From contig CM060831.1 in the NCBI GenBank assembly GCA_030762175.1, positions 77,249,501 through 77,313,500 on the forward strand: 64,000 nucleotides of DNA. The letters run 5' to 3'. The position numbers were made by a program, and so were the translations under genes. The first letter of the stretch is position 1, and every line of letters starts with the position of its first letter. The notes beneath the pieces are model-generated. The model had not been told where the DNA came from and searched no databases. It saw nothing but the letters and a program-made list of their open reading frames with translations. Below are positions 46,510 to 57,715 of the stretch, piece by piece. The stretch is from Metallyticus violacea (taxonomy: Eukaryota; Arthropoda; Insecta; Mantodea; Metallyticidae).

Positions 46510-46512
46510 TCA

Positions 46513-48070
46513 TCCCTCCCTCCCTTCTGAAGAACAATATTAGCACTTCAGACTTCTAAATAGCTTAACATAGCTTTTAAAATCAGCATTATTAAATTAG
46601 CTACGGTTATGTTGTTACAGAACCATTAGAGCTACAACATTGAAATTGGAACAGTTTATTGATACCATTTTTTGCCCATTTTTGTTATACAAAAACTTCA
46701 ACAATTCCATTATTATAAAATTTGAATTAATAATTCTGCTTCAATAGCTTCAATGTTAAGCCTAGAAACACTAGTGAAAATGTAAAATTGATGGGATTTT
46801 TTTTCTCTAGAGGTACATTAATATAAAATGTAGTTTTGAGAAAATTGTGATCTAATAAAAATTGCTAAAAACCACTCATAGCTCCAACTCTAATGAATGC
46901 CTGAGCTATTGCCAGAAAAAAAAGTTTCCTTTAGCAAATGTTAAAAATCAGAATCTTCTAGTTCAAATGGTTAAAAAGCTATATACTTTTGAAAGGGATT
47001 ACAAAATTAGGCGTTTTTAAATCTATGCAGAGGTATTTCCAATTATAGAATTATGATTTCCTAGGTTACATATCACATAATTAAAAAAGTTTAACTCATT
47101 TTTTGAAAATGCTCAACTGCCCTTAAGTATTAATGTGTGAGAAATTTGTCTTGTCATTGTCTCATCGGAGAGCAAGGGACAAGAAAAACAAACCTTCCTT
47201 ACAAATTCTTCTTTCATTCTTTATGGGGAAACACATATTAAGAGCATACTGTTAAAGGCTGCAAGACTTTTAGAGTGAACTTTATCACAGTTAATATATT
47301 GGGCCAATCTTCCTTTAATAAATGAGATTTAGGTTTATCGCACTCGGAAAACGACAGCTGGAGCATTGGCATAGACAGAAAACATACCTCAGCTATGCAA
47401 TATTCTTTGAAAGCTGCTATAACGGCCGACAAAGACAGAAAGGGGGAGAATTTCTACACTGATGTCTCAGACTATAATGACATTGTGGATATCAGCATCA
47501 AGCGTAATGTTGTGAACCAAAATACAGCAAAACATTCTGGATGCTTTATGTTGACATATGTTACCTTACCAATGCTATTATAAAAATGTAAAAATAATTA
47601 TATTTATAATACAAGTTGAACATTTGGAAGCAGAACATGATGTTTCGTCAACACACAGTTGGGACAATTTTCTTTATGACACAGTTTGCAGCACCATTTC
47701 GTTTTGCAGGTGGAGTTTGTAATAATTGCAAATAGGTTGAAACAAGGGCTAATGTCTAGTTATTCGTCGCCGCCTGGCCATCAATAGATACAAAGTATAT
47801 AAGTAGTTTAGCAATTCCTTTATTTGTCGTTACAGCTAGTCCTCAGCTATTATTAATGTTGCAGAGAAAATCACCTAAATCAAAGCAGTAAACTTTTCCG
47901 ACACATATTTTAATTATTAAGGCTGTTCAATTTTTTTACATAGTTAATCACGCTGAAATTAAACTTCAAAATTTTGTTACCTTATACGTAATGTACACGT
48001 GGTATTCATTTCATGTGCCACTTCCGGTTTCCTCCTGAGAGATGTGCAAGAGAGATATTCAGCAAAATGA
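46513..48070. other. AT-rich stretch, nothing recognised
   Basis: No repeat match within the window. The frames at 47238-47432 and 47395-47583 show no domains. Confidence 0.4.
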
Positions 48071-48084
48071 AATGACGTGCTACT

Positions 48085-48322
48085 GTGAATTTCTGCTTTC
48101 GTCTCAACAAACCTCCAGCTGAGACCCGTGTAATGTTACAGAAGGCCTATGAATGAATACGCCCGTTTTTACTATTGAAGCACCACAGGCAGTGGACACT
48201 GATGATACATGAAATGAAATTATATATTGGTAAAGGATTTTTAAGGAAGAAAACGTTTCAGGTCTAAGTTTAGGGTTCCTCCCTGGCATTTGCCATTTAT
48301 GAGGACTAAGAAAAATGTGGGG

Positions 48323-48369
<47 letters not shown>

Positions 48370-49060
48370 AAATCAGGGAGCACAGTCCTGGCGGGAATCA
48401 AACTCCAGACGTCCCGCTCATGGGTACGCGCCTTAAAGATCGCGGCCACCCGTTGGGGTATGCAGTTGAAGATTACAGGAAGATGCAAAGTTTCTTTCAC
48501 TGCTTATGAAACGTGGAATGATCATTTCGATCCTGTGAGCAAACAACAAAGCTCTCTGTGGAAATTTCCAACTATACTAATAAAAAATAAATAAATTTAA
48601 AAAATTAAAAAAAAAGTCACTTGGAAAGTTAATGTCCACTCATTTTTCGATTATTCAAGGAATGGTTTACCGTCTTTTCGCAATAGTAGCTGGGCAATAC
48701 TACAGAGATGTCCTGAAAACTGTGCAAGTTACAAGATGTGGATGCTACACCGCGATATTGCAAACGTTGCTGACTACACAAACATGAATGTGACACATCC
48801 TTCCTATAGTGCAGCAATGAGCCCCTTGTGACTATTTTTGCCTTCTCTTCACATTAAAGAAACAGTTTGTAGGAGGAATTTTCTATTATCAGAAGCAGTG
48901 GTTAAGGCTGAGGAGGTGATTCTGAAGGACCTGTCAAAAATGATTTCCAGCATGTCTTTGATGACTGGCAGAAACGCTGGGACAGGTGAATTACACCCAA
49001 TTGGGACTACTTCCAAAACATGATCAAAGTATGATGGATGACAGTATTTCGTCCAAAATA
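48085..49060 (+). pseudogene. Mariner transposase fossil, copy 2, split by a SINE-B
   Basis: Same subfamily as 22632-23510. N-terminal VNFCFRLNKPPAETRVMLQ then KAYE runs up to the SINE insertion at ~48154. After it come YETWNDHFDP then VSKQQSSLW (first catalytic Asp of DETW changed to Tyr), QGMVYRLF, LHRDIANVAD (the second Asp is present but the NARPH residues after it are deleted), and PSYSAAMSPL (third Asp of SPDLAP lost, followed by a stop). The C-terminal part is similar in DNA to copy 1 ('cagaagcagtggttaaggctgaggagg', 'ctgaaggac'). Clearly inactive. It shares no intact terminal repeat that I can see. Confidence 0.9.
48154..48460 (-). mobile_element. SINE-B copy inserted in mariner, with 44-base A run
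   Basis: Begins with ACGCCCGTTTTTACTATTGA (3' end), has core CTGGCATTTGCCA, then a 44-base A run at 48323-48366 where other copies have GGAAAAAACC, then the B box (minus strand GTTTGATTCCCG) and head GGTGGCCGCGATC. The mariner reading frame stops at its left border and resumes to its right, showing that it inserted after the mariner. Confidence 0.88.
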
Positions 49061-50180
49061 AACTGTGGTCATCCTTTACTGAACAGTCCTCGTATATTGT
49101 AAATAAACGTCATTTGAATTCATTCAGCTCAGAACACGGTGAAGGAAAAAAAGAAGAAAAGAAAGGAAAAAGAAAAAGGATATATTTTTATTGACTAAAT
49201 AATTTTAATAATATTCTTCCAAATATGGATCGATATCACAAATGTTGCTCTTTACAAACAGATCTAGGTAACTTTTGTGTAATAATGTGGAGTTAAGAGA
49301 TTTTTCCTCTTTTCTATACTTGCAGGACAGGCTTTTCACTGAAAAATTCCACGCTGCTTGATGCACGGGGTGTGAAATGCTGAATTTTTTCCAAGATGGA
49401 CTTGTATTTGATTTTTCCAAATGATTGTTAATACATCGCCATTTGACATCTTACCACATGAAGACTGTCATTTTCGTCCCGTTTCCTCTGAATGGACTTT
49501 TTAATAATGTATAAAAATCTAATAAGTTTTCTAGGCTGATTTCCTCCACTGTGAGTCCCCTGCTGTTCTTCTTATTGGTACCAGATAAGAAAACTTTTTG
49601 TTTATCTTTCTCTTTTTTTAATTCAATCACCAAGTATTTAAAGTCGACTCTTATGTGAAATCATGTACGGTCAACAATCTCAATATTGCTGGAGTGTAAA
49701 TAAAAGCATTACCGCTAAATAAGAGTCTTCATTTTGCCTTCCACGTATACCTGAGTAAAATATAAAATGTTTAACCTGAGGAAGCAGTGAATTTCAATGA
49801 CTTACTGCCAAGCGAGTTCTGGTTAGTTCCTCGACCGCGTTATATTTAAGTTATTTGCATTAACAAGGTGTTATAGGTGCAAATTAACTTCCAAATTAAT
49901 ATGAACAAAATACAAAAGTCACAATTTGTCACCTGCGTGCTTTTCCCACCGGCCAACGTATCATTCTTGTCCTCATTACTAATGAAGAGTAAAACATATA
50001 AATGTGCTTATTTGATTGCTAAACGTGCGCACAGTTAACATAAGTTTGTACACAAACTAATATAATGAAGAGGCCCCTCTAATATTTTATGGAAAACTGC
50101 TTATGTTTCTTCTGTGAGTGAAATTTGGAAAATTTAAATTAAAGATGCTTCTTTTTCATATAATACTAAAGGTGTATGGC
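49061..50180. other. Stretch without recognised genes
   Basis: The frames 49205-49420 and 49451-49633 have no known domain. Lys-rich A tracts lie at 49140-49185. Confidence 0.4.
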
Positions 50181-50189
50181 ATCTCGGGG

Positions 50190-50489
50190 TGTCGGTCCTG
50201 GTGGTGTAGTGGTTACCATACTTGCCTCCTAAACCCAAAACGCGGGTTCAAACCCGGTCAGGACCGATAGATTTTTTCGGGCGTAAAATCCTAAGTGTGG
50301 CTTCCTTCGGAAGGGAAGTAAAGCCGGGGGTCCCGTGTCGTACATTTGCGACACGAAAAAGAACCTCAAGCATGAAAGAGAGGCCTCTGAGCAAAATTTG
50401 TCGGTCGTTTCACGCCCTGAGTTGAATGGGATGCTGATGACCTGAGCTGTTAAAGAGCGTCCATAAATAAATCAATCAAAAAAAAAAAA
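50190..50489 (+). mobile_element. SINE-A copy 8, full length, with target site duplication
   Basis: Full SINE-A with a mildly altered B box (GGTTCAAACCC) and an A tail at 50479-50490. ATCTCGGGG flanks it exactly at 50181-50189 and 50490-50498. Confidence 0.95.
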
Positions 50490-50563
50490 ATCTCGGGGGT
50501 CACAATTTTCCAAATTTCACTTTTGCAAATCTTATCCTTTAAAATTCATTATCACTTTAATTG

Positions 50564-50564
<1 letters not shown>

Positions 50565-50612
<48 letters not shown>
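50565..50612. repeat. (ATT)n microsatellite
   Basis: About 16 perfect units. Confidence 0.95.
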
Positions 50613-50614
<2 letters not shown>

Positions 50615-50783
50615 ATCACATGTTCTGTCAGCACGCTCAGCATAAATGTAGTTTCTTAATTTAACCTGGGTTTTAATATGTCTATGCCTTTTGGACAGCT
50701 AGAATTGCTATGAAAATTCTTAGAATTGTTTTACTCACCGCACATTGTGCAGCAGTACTCCGTGCTGACCTAACAATTGAGAT

Positions 50784-51825
50784 GTTGGGCGCCAATTTTG
50801 AAGCGGTTTGGTAAATTGATAAATGATCGCTTCAGTGTTGCTGCCCATGCTTCAATGGCAATAATTTCTCAGGGTGAGTTCTATTTGTTGACTCGTGCTC
50901 AACAGGACTGGGAGAGGAGTTCAATAGTTTAAGTAAGCAAGCGATGCGTCATACATACATTGATACTTTATGTTCTAAATCTTTCGCGTCCTCTGGTGTT
51001 TTGCGTACGATAGGTTTAGCTACGTCGAATAAAAACATAGCTGCCGCGAATGGAACTTGGCGTGAAACTGAGTACTGTATATGTCGTGGTGTACATCTCA
51101 CAACTAAGTGCCTGCGTCGGAATCGGAATGACAACAATGCCTCTCACCGCGTGTGAAACTTACAGATGAGTGCCGCGGTGTGTGAAACTGATGACTGCTT
51201 TTGCCTGATTCTGTGAACTATGTATTAACTGAGTCTGGAACTTTGACGTGCGGCGTGTAGATCTTGAATTGCTTTTCGCCGCATGTAGAACTGACAAATG
51301 GGAACTTAATGCCTCAGCGGAGCAAACGCTTCTTTTATATTCAATTGAAATCAAGTAATCGTTGATTTAACGACGCCACGGAGTCACGCAGGCAGCGCAA
51401 GTTTAGCGCCTGTATTTAAAACTTTAAATACATTTACCTTCGGCCTGTTTAAGTTCACCTGTCACATGTGTCATTTGCTATTATTTGACATTTAAAACTC
51501 TAATTGACATTATGTAGTTTAAAGCACAATGTCTGTCGGGTTCAAAGTACTAACGAATTTAAAAGTCCTTGGGTTTATTAACCCTAAAACGGCAGTCCTT
51601 TTAAAAGTAGTATCACACTCGACCTTTGGGTTGATTGTATAGAGTATTATGGCCTTCTTGGCTTTCCAATCTAGCGTAACAGAAAAGAACTTGACATTCA
51701 ATTTTCATATTAATGTTATGCCCTATTACACATATATACTTGCATGATATCTACATCACTAATTACAATACATGAAATATTATGATAATTATATCACATT
51801 TATATTTCAGTGGGGGTAGATTATA
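50784..51825 (-). repeat. Repeat F copy 2, ~1.04 kb, LTR-like candidate
   Basis: Collinear with 36538-37575, same orientation. The left edge GTTGGGCGCCA is TGGCGCCCAAC on the minus strand, an exact match to a primer-binding-site word I know from Gypsy-type elements. The block 'tttcgcgtcctctggtgttttgcgtacga' is the best-conserved part. Neither copy has recognisable gag or pol next to it, so both may be solo LTRs, or the identification may be wrong. Confidence 0.5.
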
Positions 51826-53000
51826 AGGACGTATAACAATGAATGTCTTACCATTAGCATTATTACAATAAATGAACCTCTAAAGATTATTGAGAGGTCC
51901 TTCTTAAAGTACATGAAATTAAAATATAGTTTCCCATTTTTTTATTTTCTCCATAATTCATATTTCCTCCCCCCCCCCTTTTTTACGAATTTAAAGTATA
52001 TCGGACAAAATGTAATTTCACAAAATAAATAATATTCTCGCGAGATGGTGCTTCAGGTCACGACAAGAGCGTCGGCATGGCAACCAGAACATTATGGTTC
52101 CAGCCTCGGCCGCAACCACGAATTTTTTCCAGTTTGACACCGATTTCAAACATTAGACTAACTGATAAAGTAAAACATTCCAAATAAATTAACTTTAAAT
52201 AGTATGGTTAACTGTAAATCGTTCTTTATTGAAATATATTTTCACAAAGCCAACAATTACAACAGTAGCGATATTATTAATTTGTAACAACCAGAAATAG
52301 CTCACAAAGCCTGGAAACCTGACCGATAGAAAAGAACAATATGAACAGATCATTCTCGTTGATCTCATACTTGTAGTTTGGGAATGGCCGAGGAAGCTAT
52401 CTATCATTTCTGACACTGCAGTCTATATGACTGCATTGATCCTATGATAGTTTTCCATAATAGTTATGTCATTGTCCTTTAGGCTTGGGCGATATGAAAA
52501 ACATATAATTAGAACAAAGGTTTTCTCACGGTATTCAGGATACATTAACAATACAGCCAACAGCATTTATTCTCGAATGTATAAATACAAATAATGCATT
52601 ACATGAAAATGAAAGATATAAATTTACTATGTGTAAATTAGAATTAAATTTAAGGCGACTACATGTTCTGAAGGGAGATTTTAAATAAGTAAGCCGAACC
52701 AGGCAGAACTAGGAAAAGTTTCTTAATGAAGTCAGTGCGACTTGTAACCATACATTTGCAATTATATCGCATATGGTTCGTTTGTGGACCAATGCTTCCT
52801 GGAACTATTTTGCTTCTATTATATACTTTCAACCGTTTTAGTTTGCGCCTTTACTTTTGATGCAGTATGTATATATCAATATATATGCAAAATAATATAT
52901 ATAAAATAATAATTAGAAAAGCAGCAAAAGGATAAAACACTTATAAAAAGTCACAGATTAGTAATCGCTATATTTCGAACTTGAGTTATTCTAGGCAAGA
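51826..53000. other. Stretch without recognised genes
   Basis: The C run at 51967-51978 and the minus frame at 52195-52416 have no assigned meaning. Confidence 0.4.
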
Positions 53001-53001
53001 T

Positions 53002-53040
53002 GGGTGGGTGGGAGGGAGGGAGGGAGGGAGGTAGGTAGGT
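53002..53040 (+). repeat. GGGT/GGGA repeat, G-quadruplex-capable
   Basis: Seven successive GGG tracts separated by single T or A bases, followed by GGT repeats. This fits the G3N1 pattern of a very stable four-stranded fold on the plus strand. Confidence 0.85.
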
Positions 53041-53059
53041 CGTCAATTTTGGTGCCAGA

Positions 53060-53160
53060 AAATAGGATCGATAGAGATTTGAATACGTTTTTAAAAATCT
53101 TTTATATAGATACAACCGCAATAGCCACATTCCTTCGTAATTCACTAAAATGAATTGTGT
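53060..53160 (+). repeat. Repeat E tail segment, copy 3
   Basis: 'gatcgatagagatttgaa', 'acaaccgcaatagccaca' and 'ccttcgtaattcactaaaa' match 10880-10935 and 28940-29035. No tandem array precedes it. On the minus strand it reads HFSELRRNVAIAVV. Confidence 0.5.
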
Positions 53161-53526
53161 CACGATATACAGAGCAATTGCCTTCTGTGTATCGCTATCT
53201 TTTGTTTCTCAAATAACATTTCAAGTGGATAACAAATCTGATTCGGCAATAATAATGAACGCCGCTGTACAAAGACTACAAAAATAATTACGAACGAAAA
53301 ATTAAATTAGCCATTTCTATTTAAGATTTCATATACTCTGAATAGAATATTTCACTAATTCCTCCTTGTGCAAGCGAGTTTAACACTTATCAAAGCAGAA
53401 AATTTAAGAAACCATGTCGTGTTTTGGTACATTTTAGCCTTCTTGTGGTCTGTCCTACAGCGACTGAAAATTGAATGAATGTAAGCATGTCGTACTTATT
53501 TTAGATGTTTATTTTTTATTGTTACT

Positions 53527-53780
53527 TTGACTGCATTGGTCTTCTCGCTACGTCTGTAGACTGTATACTAAATATTATAGGTTTAAGTCTATTTGGATGA
53601 ATGAAATTAAATGATGCAAAATGAGATCAGAGTCCTTGGCACCTTAAGCTATCTGGCATCATCTTCTCAGGGTAGGGGGGGGGGGCAAGAGCCTTACGCA
53701 GACAGCTTGACCTGACCTGCATTGGAACCCAGAACCTCCGAATTTGTAGTGGCAAACGCTACCACTAAACCACGGAGGAG
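53527..53780 (-). mobile_element. SINE-C copy 2, longest of three
   Basis: Minus strand head TGGTTTAGTGGTAGCG (A box) and GGGTTCCAATGCAGGTCAGG (degraded B box), then the body: 'cttgacctgacc', an extra 'cttacgcagacag', a C run, 'ctggcatc', 'gagatcagagtccttggcacc' and 'gattgcactggt'-like end. Confidence 0.85.
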
Positions 53781-53782
53781 AT

Positions 53783-54839
53783 TGAAAGGTTTTATGACTG
53801 CTGCCTGGCAACCAATTTTGTAGCAGAGAGAACTAATAATGTACTTTCAGCTTTATGTGCCAAAACGTTTATGGTAATGGAACAACATCCGCTATGGACA
53901 AGTAGAAAGGCAGTCTTTTTATTCTCCAAAAGGAATTCATACGTGTGACCAAACTTTGATACTACAGAATGGAATGTCTGATGCATGCATGCCTAACATG
54001 CTTCGTAAGGACATGAATCATCCACTCTCTGGGACTCCGCAGAGCGACATTCTTCGGGGAATGGAAAATAGCCGAGATATCCTTCATAAACACTTCCCAA
54101 GAGGTAAGGGTTGTACACCTGATGCCATAGGAAGACACGAACCCTCCATCAGAAAAAGCTGACATGATTAAAACAAGTGTTTGTCCTTCATTAACGTGAA
54201 ACGCTATAGTGGCTCTTGTGACAACAATTTTTATATAAAAATAAAGCATTGAAATTGAATAACCATATTAAAACTCAGAGCCAGTTTTTCAAAGATAATT
54301 CGTTAAATATTAGGAAAAGGAGAAATAGTACACAGAATATGTTGGCTAACCTGCAAACAATTTCCCGCGATAACATCAAAGTGTCAGCTCTCGCTTGATA
54401 TTAATGTTTCAATCACAGTTTTCTTTGCATTTTAAAATAACAATTTGTATTTTATTCTTTTGATTATACTTTTGTAGGTGTATTATCGATAAGCACATAA
54501 GATAAAGCAGGGGTTACTACCTTTGATGCTGTTGGCTTCTAAATTCGCTCCCAGTTGGGTTTAGCTTTTAATTAACCCACGTGATGTCGCTTCTTCGCCA
54601 AAACTTAGCGTAAGTGTTTACTGAACAGCTGTCAAATTTGGAAGTTATAGATTCCCTAAACATTAACTGTAATGCGCATTATTTTTCTTTTCAAAATAAT
54701 AAGCGTGAAATTCCAATTCTTGTCACAGAAATAAAGGCAATTTAACTATGAACAACTGAACGCTAATAAAATTAGTAAAGCGTTTTTGTTTTTACTCTGG
54801 TTTCGCTTGTATATATGGTTTCTTAATGAAGCTAAAATG
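53783..54839. other. Stretch without recognised genes
   Basis: The frames 53956-54162 and 53962-54249 overlap on opposite strands. Neither shows a domain. Confidence 0.4.

Positions 54840-54841
<2 letters not shown>

Positions 54842-54888
<47 letters not shown>
54842..54888. repeat. (ATT)n microsatellite
   Basis: About 15 perfect TTA units. Confidence 0.95.
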
Positions 54889-54889
<1 letters not shown>

Positions 54890-55199
54890 CTCCGAAGTAG
54901 AAGTTTCTGAATTTTACCGGAATACAAAAAGTTATGTAGCTGTCAAGCGCAGCTTTAAAATTACTGTAATTGACTGATTTCTGAAAATGGCCGAACTTGT
55001 CAACATAAGTGAGTACCAATATAACGCCACAAAACAATCGAAAATCGAATATACGTAGCCCGCGGAAATTCTAAATTCGCGATACTTTTTGAAGAGACCT
55101 CGTATGACGGGTTCTATTTTGTTTGACACTCGCTATTAAACAGTTCGCTCTGTTATTTTCTTGAGAGAATATGCCGCTATCCTATCAATATGTTAGCCG

Positions 55200-55720
55200 A
55201 CATGTTCATTGCTCTGTATGTTAGAACATATACTGCCATGGCCATGTAGTTTCAGTCTTGTGTAGTGTATCGAGCAGCATATAATGCTGAAATTTGTTCA
55301 TTTTATTTGTAATATGAGGTAGCTAATATCACACCCAAGGCAATTAATTGTGTACTCGTTTTATTAAAATATTATTAATCACTATTTTGGACCTTATTTA
55401 ATTTTTGCTAAGGAAAGTCATTACTTTCGTTTTTTTCAACAGTTAAAACCAGGTTGTATTTTAAAACAATATTTTGGAGTTGAAAATTTGTTTGTTGGAG
55501 AGTATCTACTGCAGTTTTCACGAAAATTGCCTGTTCAACAGGAAATAAAATTGTATTTAAAATTAGCTTTCTAATTTAAAAGTGTTTTTTTTTTATTTGT
55601 ATCTGGCACTCAGTAACAATCGCGTCATTATCGATATTAAAAAGTATGGATAACATGGGACACTTGTTGAACTCTCAAACTTTCCTTGTTTTAAGCTCTG
55701 ATGACTATGTATATTTTGAA
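55200..55720 (-). pseudogene. Non-LTR retrotransposon (LINE) reverse transcriptase fossil
   Basis: On the minus strand the reading LSILFNIDNDAIVTECQIQI (just below 55660) corresponds to the LSPLLFNIYxDxI motif of LINE reverse transcriptases. It is followed by LFPVEQAIFVKTAVDTLQQ and NFQLQNIVLKYNLVLTVEK (about 55555-55445), which matches the palm/thumb stretch LFADDQVI...L...KYNL..S..K. The catalytic ADD is replaced by PVE, so both active-site Asp are lost, and frameshifts occur on either side. Only part of the RT domain survives. It may belong to the same broad LINE group as the tail at 18316. Confidence 0.65.
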
Positions 55721-56965
55721 TCGTGGAGATTAAATGTTGCATTTAGTCCCACAATTTATGACTCACTTTGAGAAAATCAGCTACAAAGAGTATGTCCATT
55801 TGGAGACTATATTCTCATATTTTCTTTGTAGTCTGTTTTACAGTGAGATTATTTGAGTTATGGACAACTTGATCGCGGCTGCTTACTCTTACAACGGGAA
55901 AAAGGAAGATATGAATCGCAGCACGTGAAGTAGGTAGTTTATTTTAGTACGCATATAAAGTAATAATGTGTTTAAAACTGATGATAATAAGCACTAACGT
56001 ATGTTACAAGACATGCTGAAAATGATGCCCCTCAGCAGCAGTACATTGCTGGGAGGACATTCTTACATTTCACCATATTTTCTTTCGTAAGAAGACGGCT
56101 GTTGGGAACACGTTTCTTGTCACTGAGAAATTCTTCTCTCATAAGTTTTTTACACTTTTCTTTACCTGAAACATTACCAAGACATTTTCTGCGAATCGCC
56201 CTACAACTGCTCTGTAAGAATCCGTTTTCATATTGTGTCGTACATAAACCCGCTCTTGAAGACTATTTTGTAGCGGCAGAACAATTAGCATGCAATTTAC
56301 ATACAATGAAAGCACTGAGTAACGCACAACCATTGAAGCTAACAAGGTACTGCTTGCACATGCATTATACGGCCTTGACGACTGGTTTCTCCCATTGCGC
56401 AGCCGCACGGCCCGTATTTAAAATAACCTCACTGTATTATACATACGATTAGCACAAAACTTGATACGATTATACGCATGTTATTCATAAGTCTACCCAA
56501 AATTTTGGCCCAATTTTGTGACTAGAATTTAATAAGCTTATACCCCGGTAATTTTTAGTTTCATTCCTGTTAACTTTCTTATTCTTGGTTTCCATTCATC
56601 TGGATTAGCAAAGGGATGCGTATTTAATTAATTTAATTAATTCCACACGAATTTCTCATGCTCCGAAATCCTAATTGCTTTATCAGAATTCAAGGTAGGT
56701 AGTATTTAGATCTTCGCTTAATTTCAATATAATCCTTGTTATTTTGCATATTAGTTTCTGTGGGATAAGACCAATGCTTCTTAGAGTAAGCCAGTCAATC
56801 ATTTTCTAAAATATTATTTATATTACCACGTATCTCTGATTTATTTTAAAATTCGTAGGCTTTTGTCTGGGCTTCATAATGTGAGTTGCTTATGTATCTA
56901 CTCCAGCTCTGTAGATGCTATCTTATCTCTCCTTTAGCTAAGGAACTACTTTGCTTATGTTCTGT
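55721..56965. other. Stretch without recognised genes
   Basis: Includes overlapping opposite frames at 56102-56452 (plus, 116 codons) and 56139-56408 (minus). Minus-strand words such as KKRVPNSRLLTKENM hint at an old transposon, but no family could be assigned. Confidence 0.3.
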
Positions 56966-56972
56966 ATTGTTA

Positions 56973-57188
56973 TTGTGATTGCACTGGTTTTTCGCGACGT
57001 CTATACTATAGGTTTAAGTCTGTACACAGTAATGAAATTAAATTAATTACGGCGGAAATGAGCTCAGAGTGCTTTGCACCTTAAAGCTATCTCGCATTCA
57101 CGTACACAGGGTAAGAAAATACTCAGAAAAAAACCTTACGTAAATAGCTTGACGTGGTCGAGATTCGAACCCAGTAGTCACAAACGGA
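56973..57188 (-). mobile_element. SINE-C copy 3, head truncated
   Basis: The body is well matched: 'gattgcactggtttttcgcgacgtct', 'ataggtttaagtctgt', 'gagctcagagtgctttgcacc', 'taaagctatct' and 'cttacgtaaatagcttgac'. The B box remains (minus strand GGGTTCGAATCTC), but the A-box half is missing. Confidence 0.82.
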
Positions 57189-57715
57189 CATAATGAATAT
57201 TATTTTGTAATAGACTTAGCCATGTGCACCATCCTCGTTTTAATGTAATTTTTCGGTGAATCGATAATGATCGAAGTAAACGAGGTAGTTTATTCTAGTC
57301 AACAAATTTCAACTTTTTGTCTGCCACATGAACAAAAACTTCAACCAAGTGGAACTGACAGTAAAAACTTCATAATACGTAACGAATGCAATTAATATTC
57401 ATTTAAAACTACTCATCCTGTACAAAAAAGTTTTAATTATATATAGAAGATAACACGCGTAAAATACACTAATACCTCTGTTACTATGGCCTACATTTCC
57501 ATTTTTTAAATAAAATTCTTAGTTTTGGTTCATTTTTAGAACTTGTTTTATATCACTAAGAAACCTGAAAATGGAGAAAAAAAAAAAACAAAGTAAAATA
57601 GCTTCTGAATTAAACAAAAATAAATCCTGTAACAGCAAATTGCTAAAACGAGCATCTATAATAAAATATATGTGAAGTACGAGATTTAATTTAACACTTA
57701 CAGTTTTATTTCTTC

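Noticed and set aside
56102..56452. Plus-strand 116-codon frame and overlapping minus-strand frame
   Set aside because: Both strands are open, no domain is recognised, and there is no splice or polyadenylation support.
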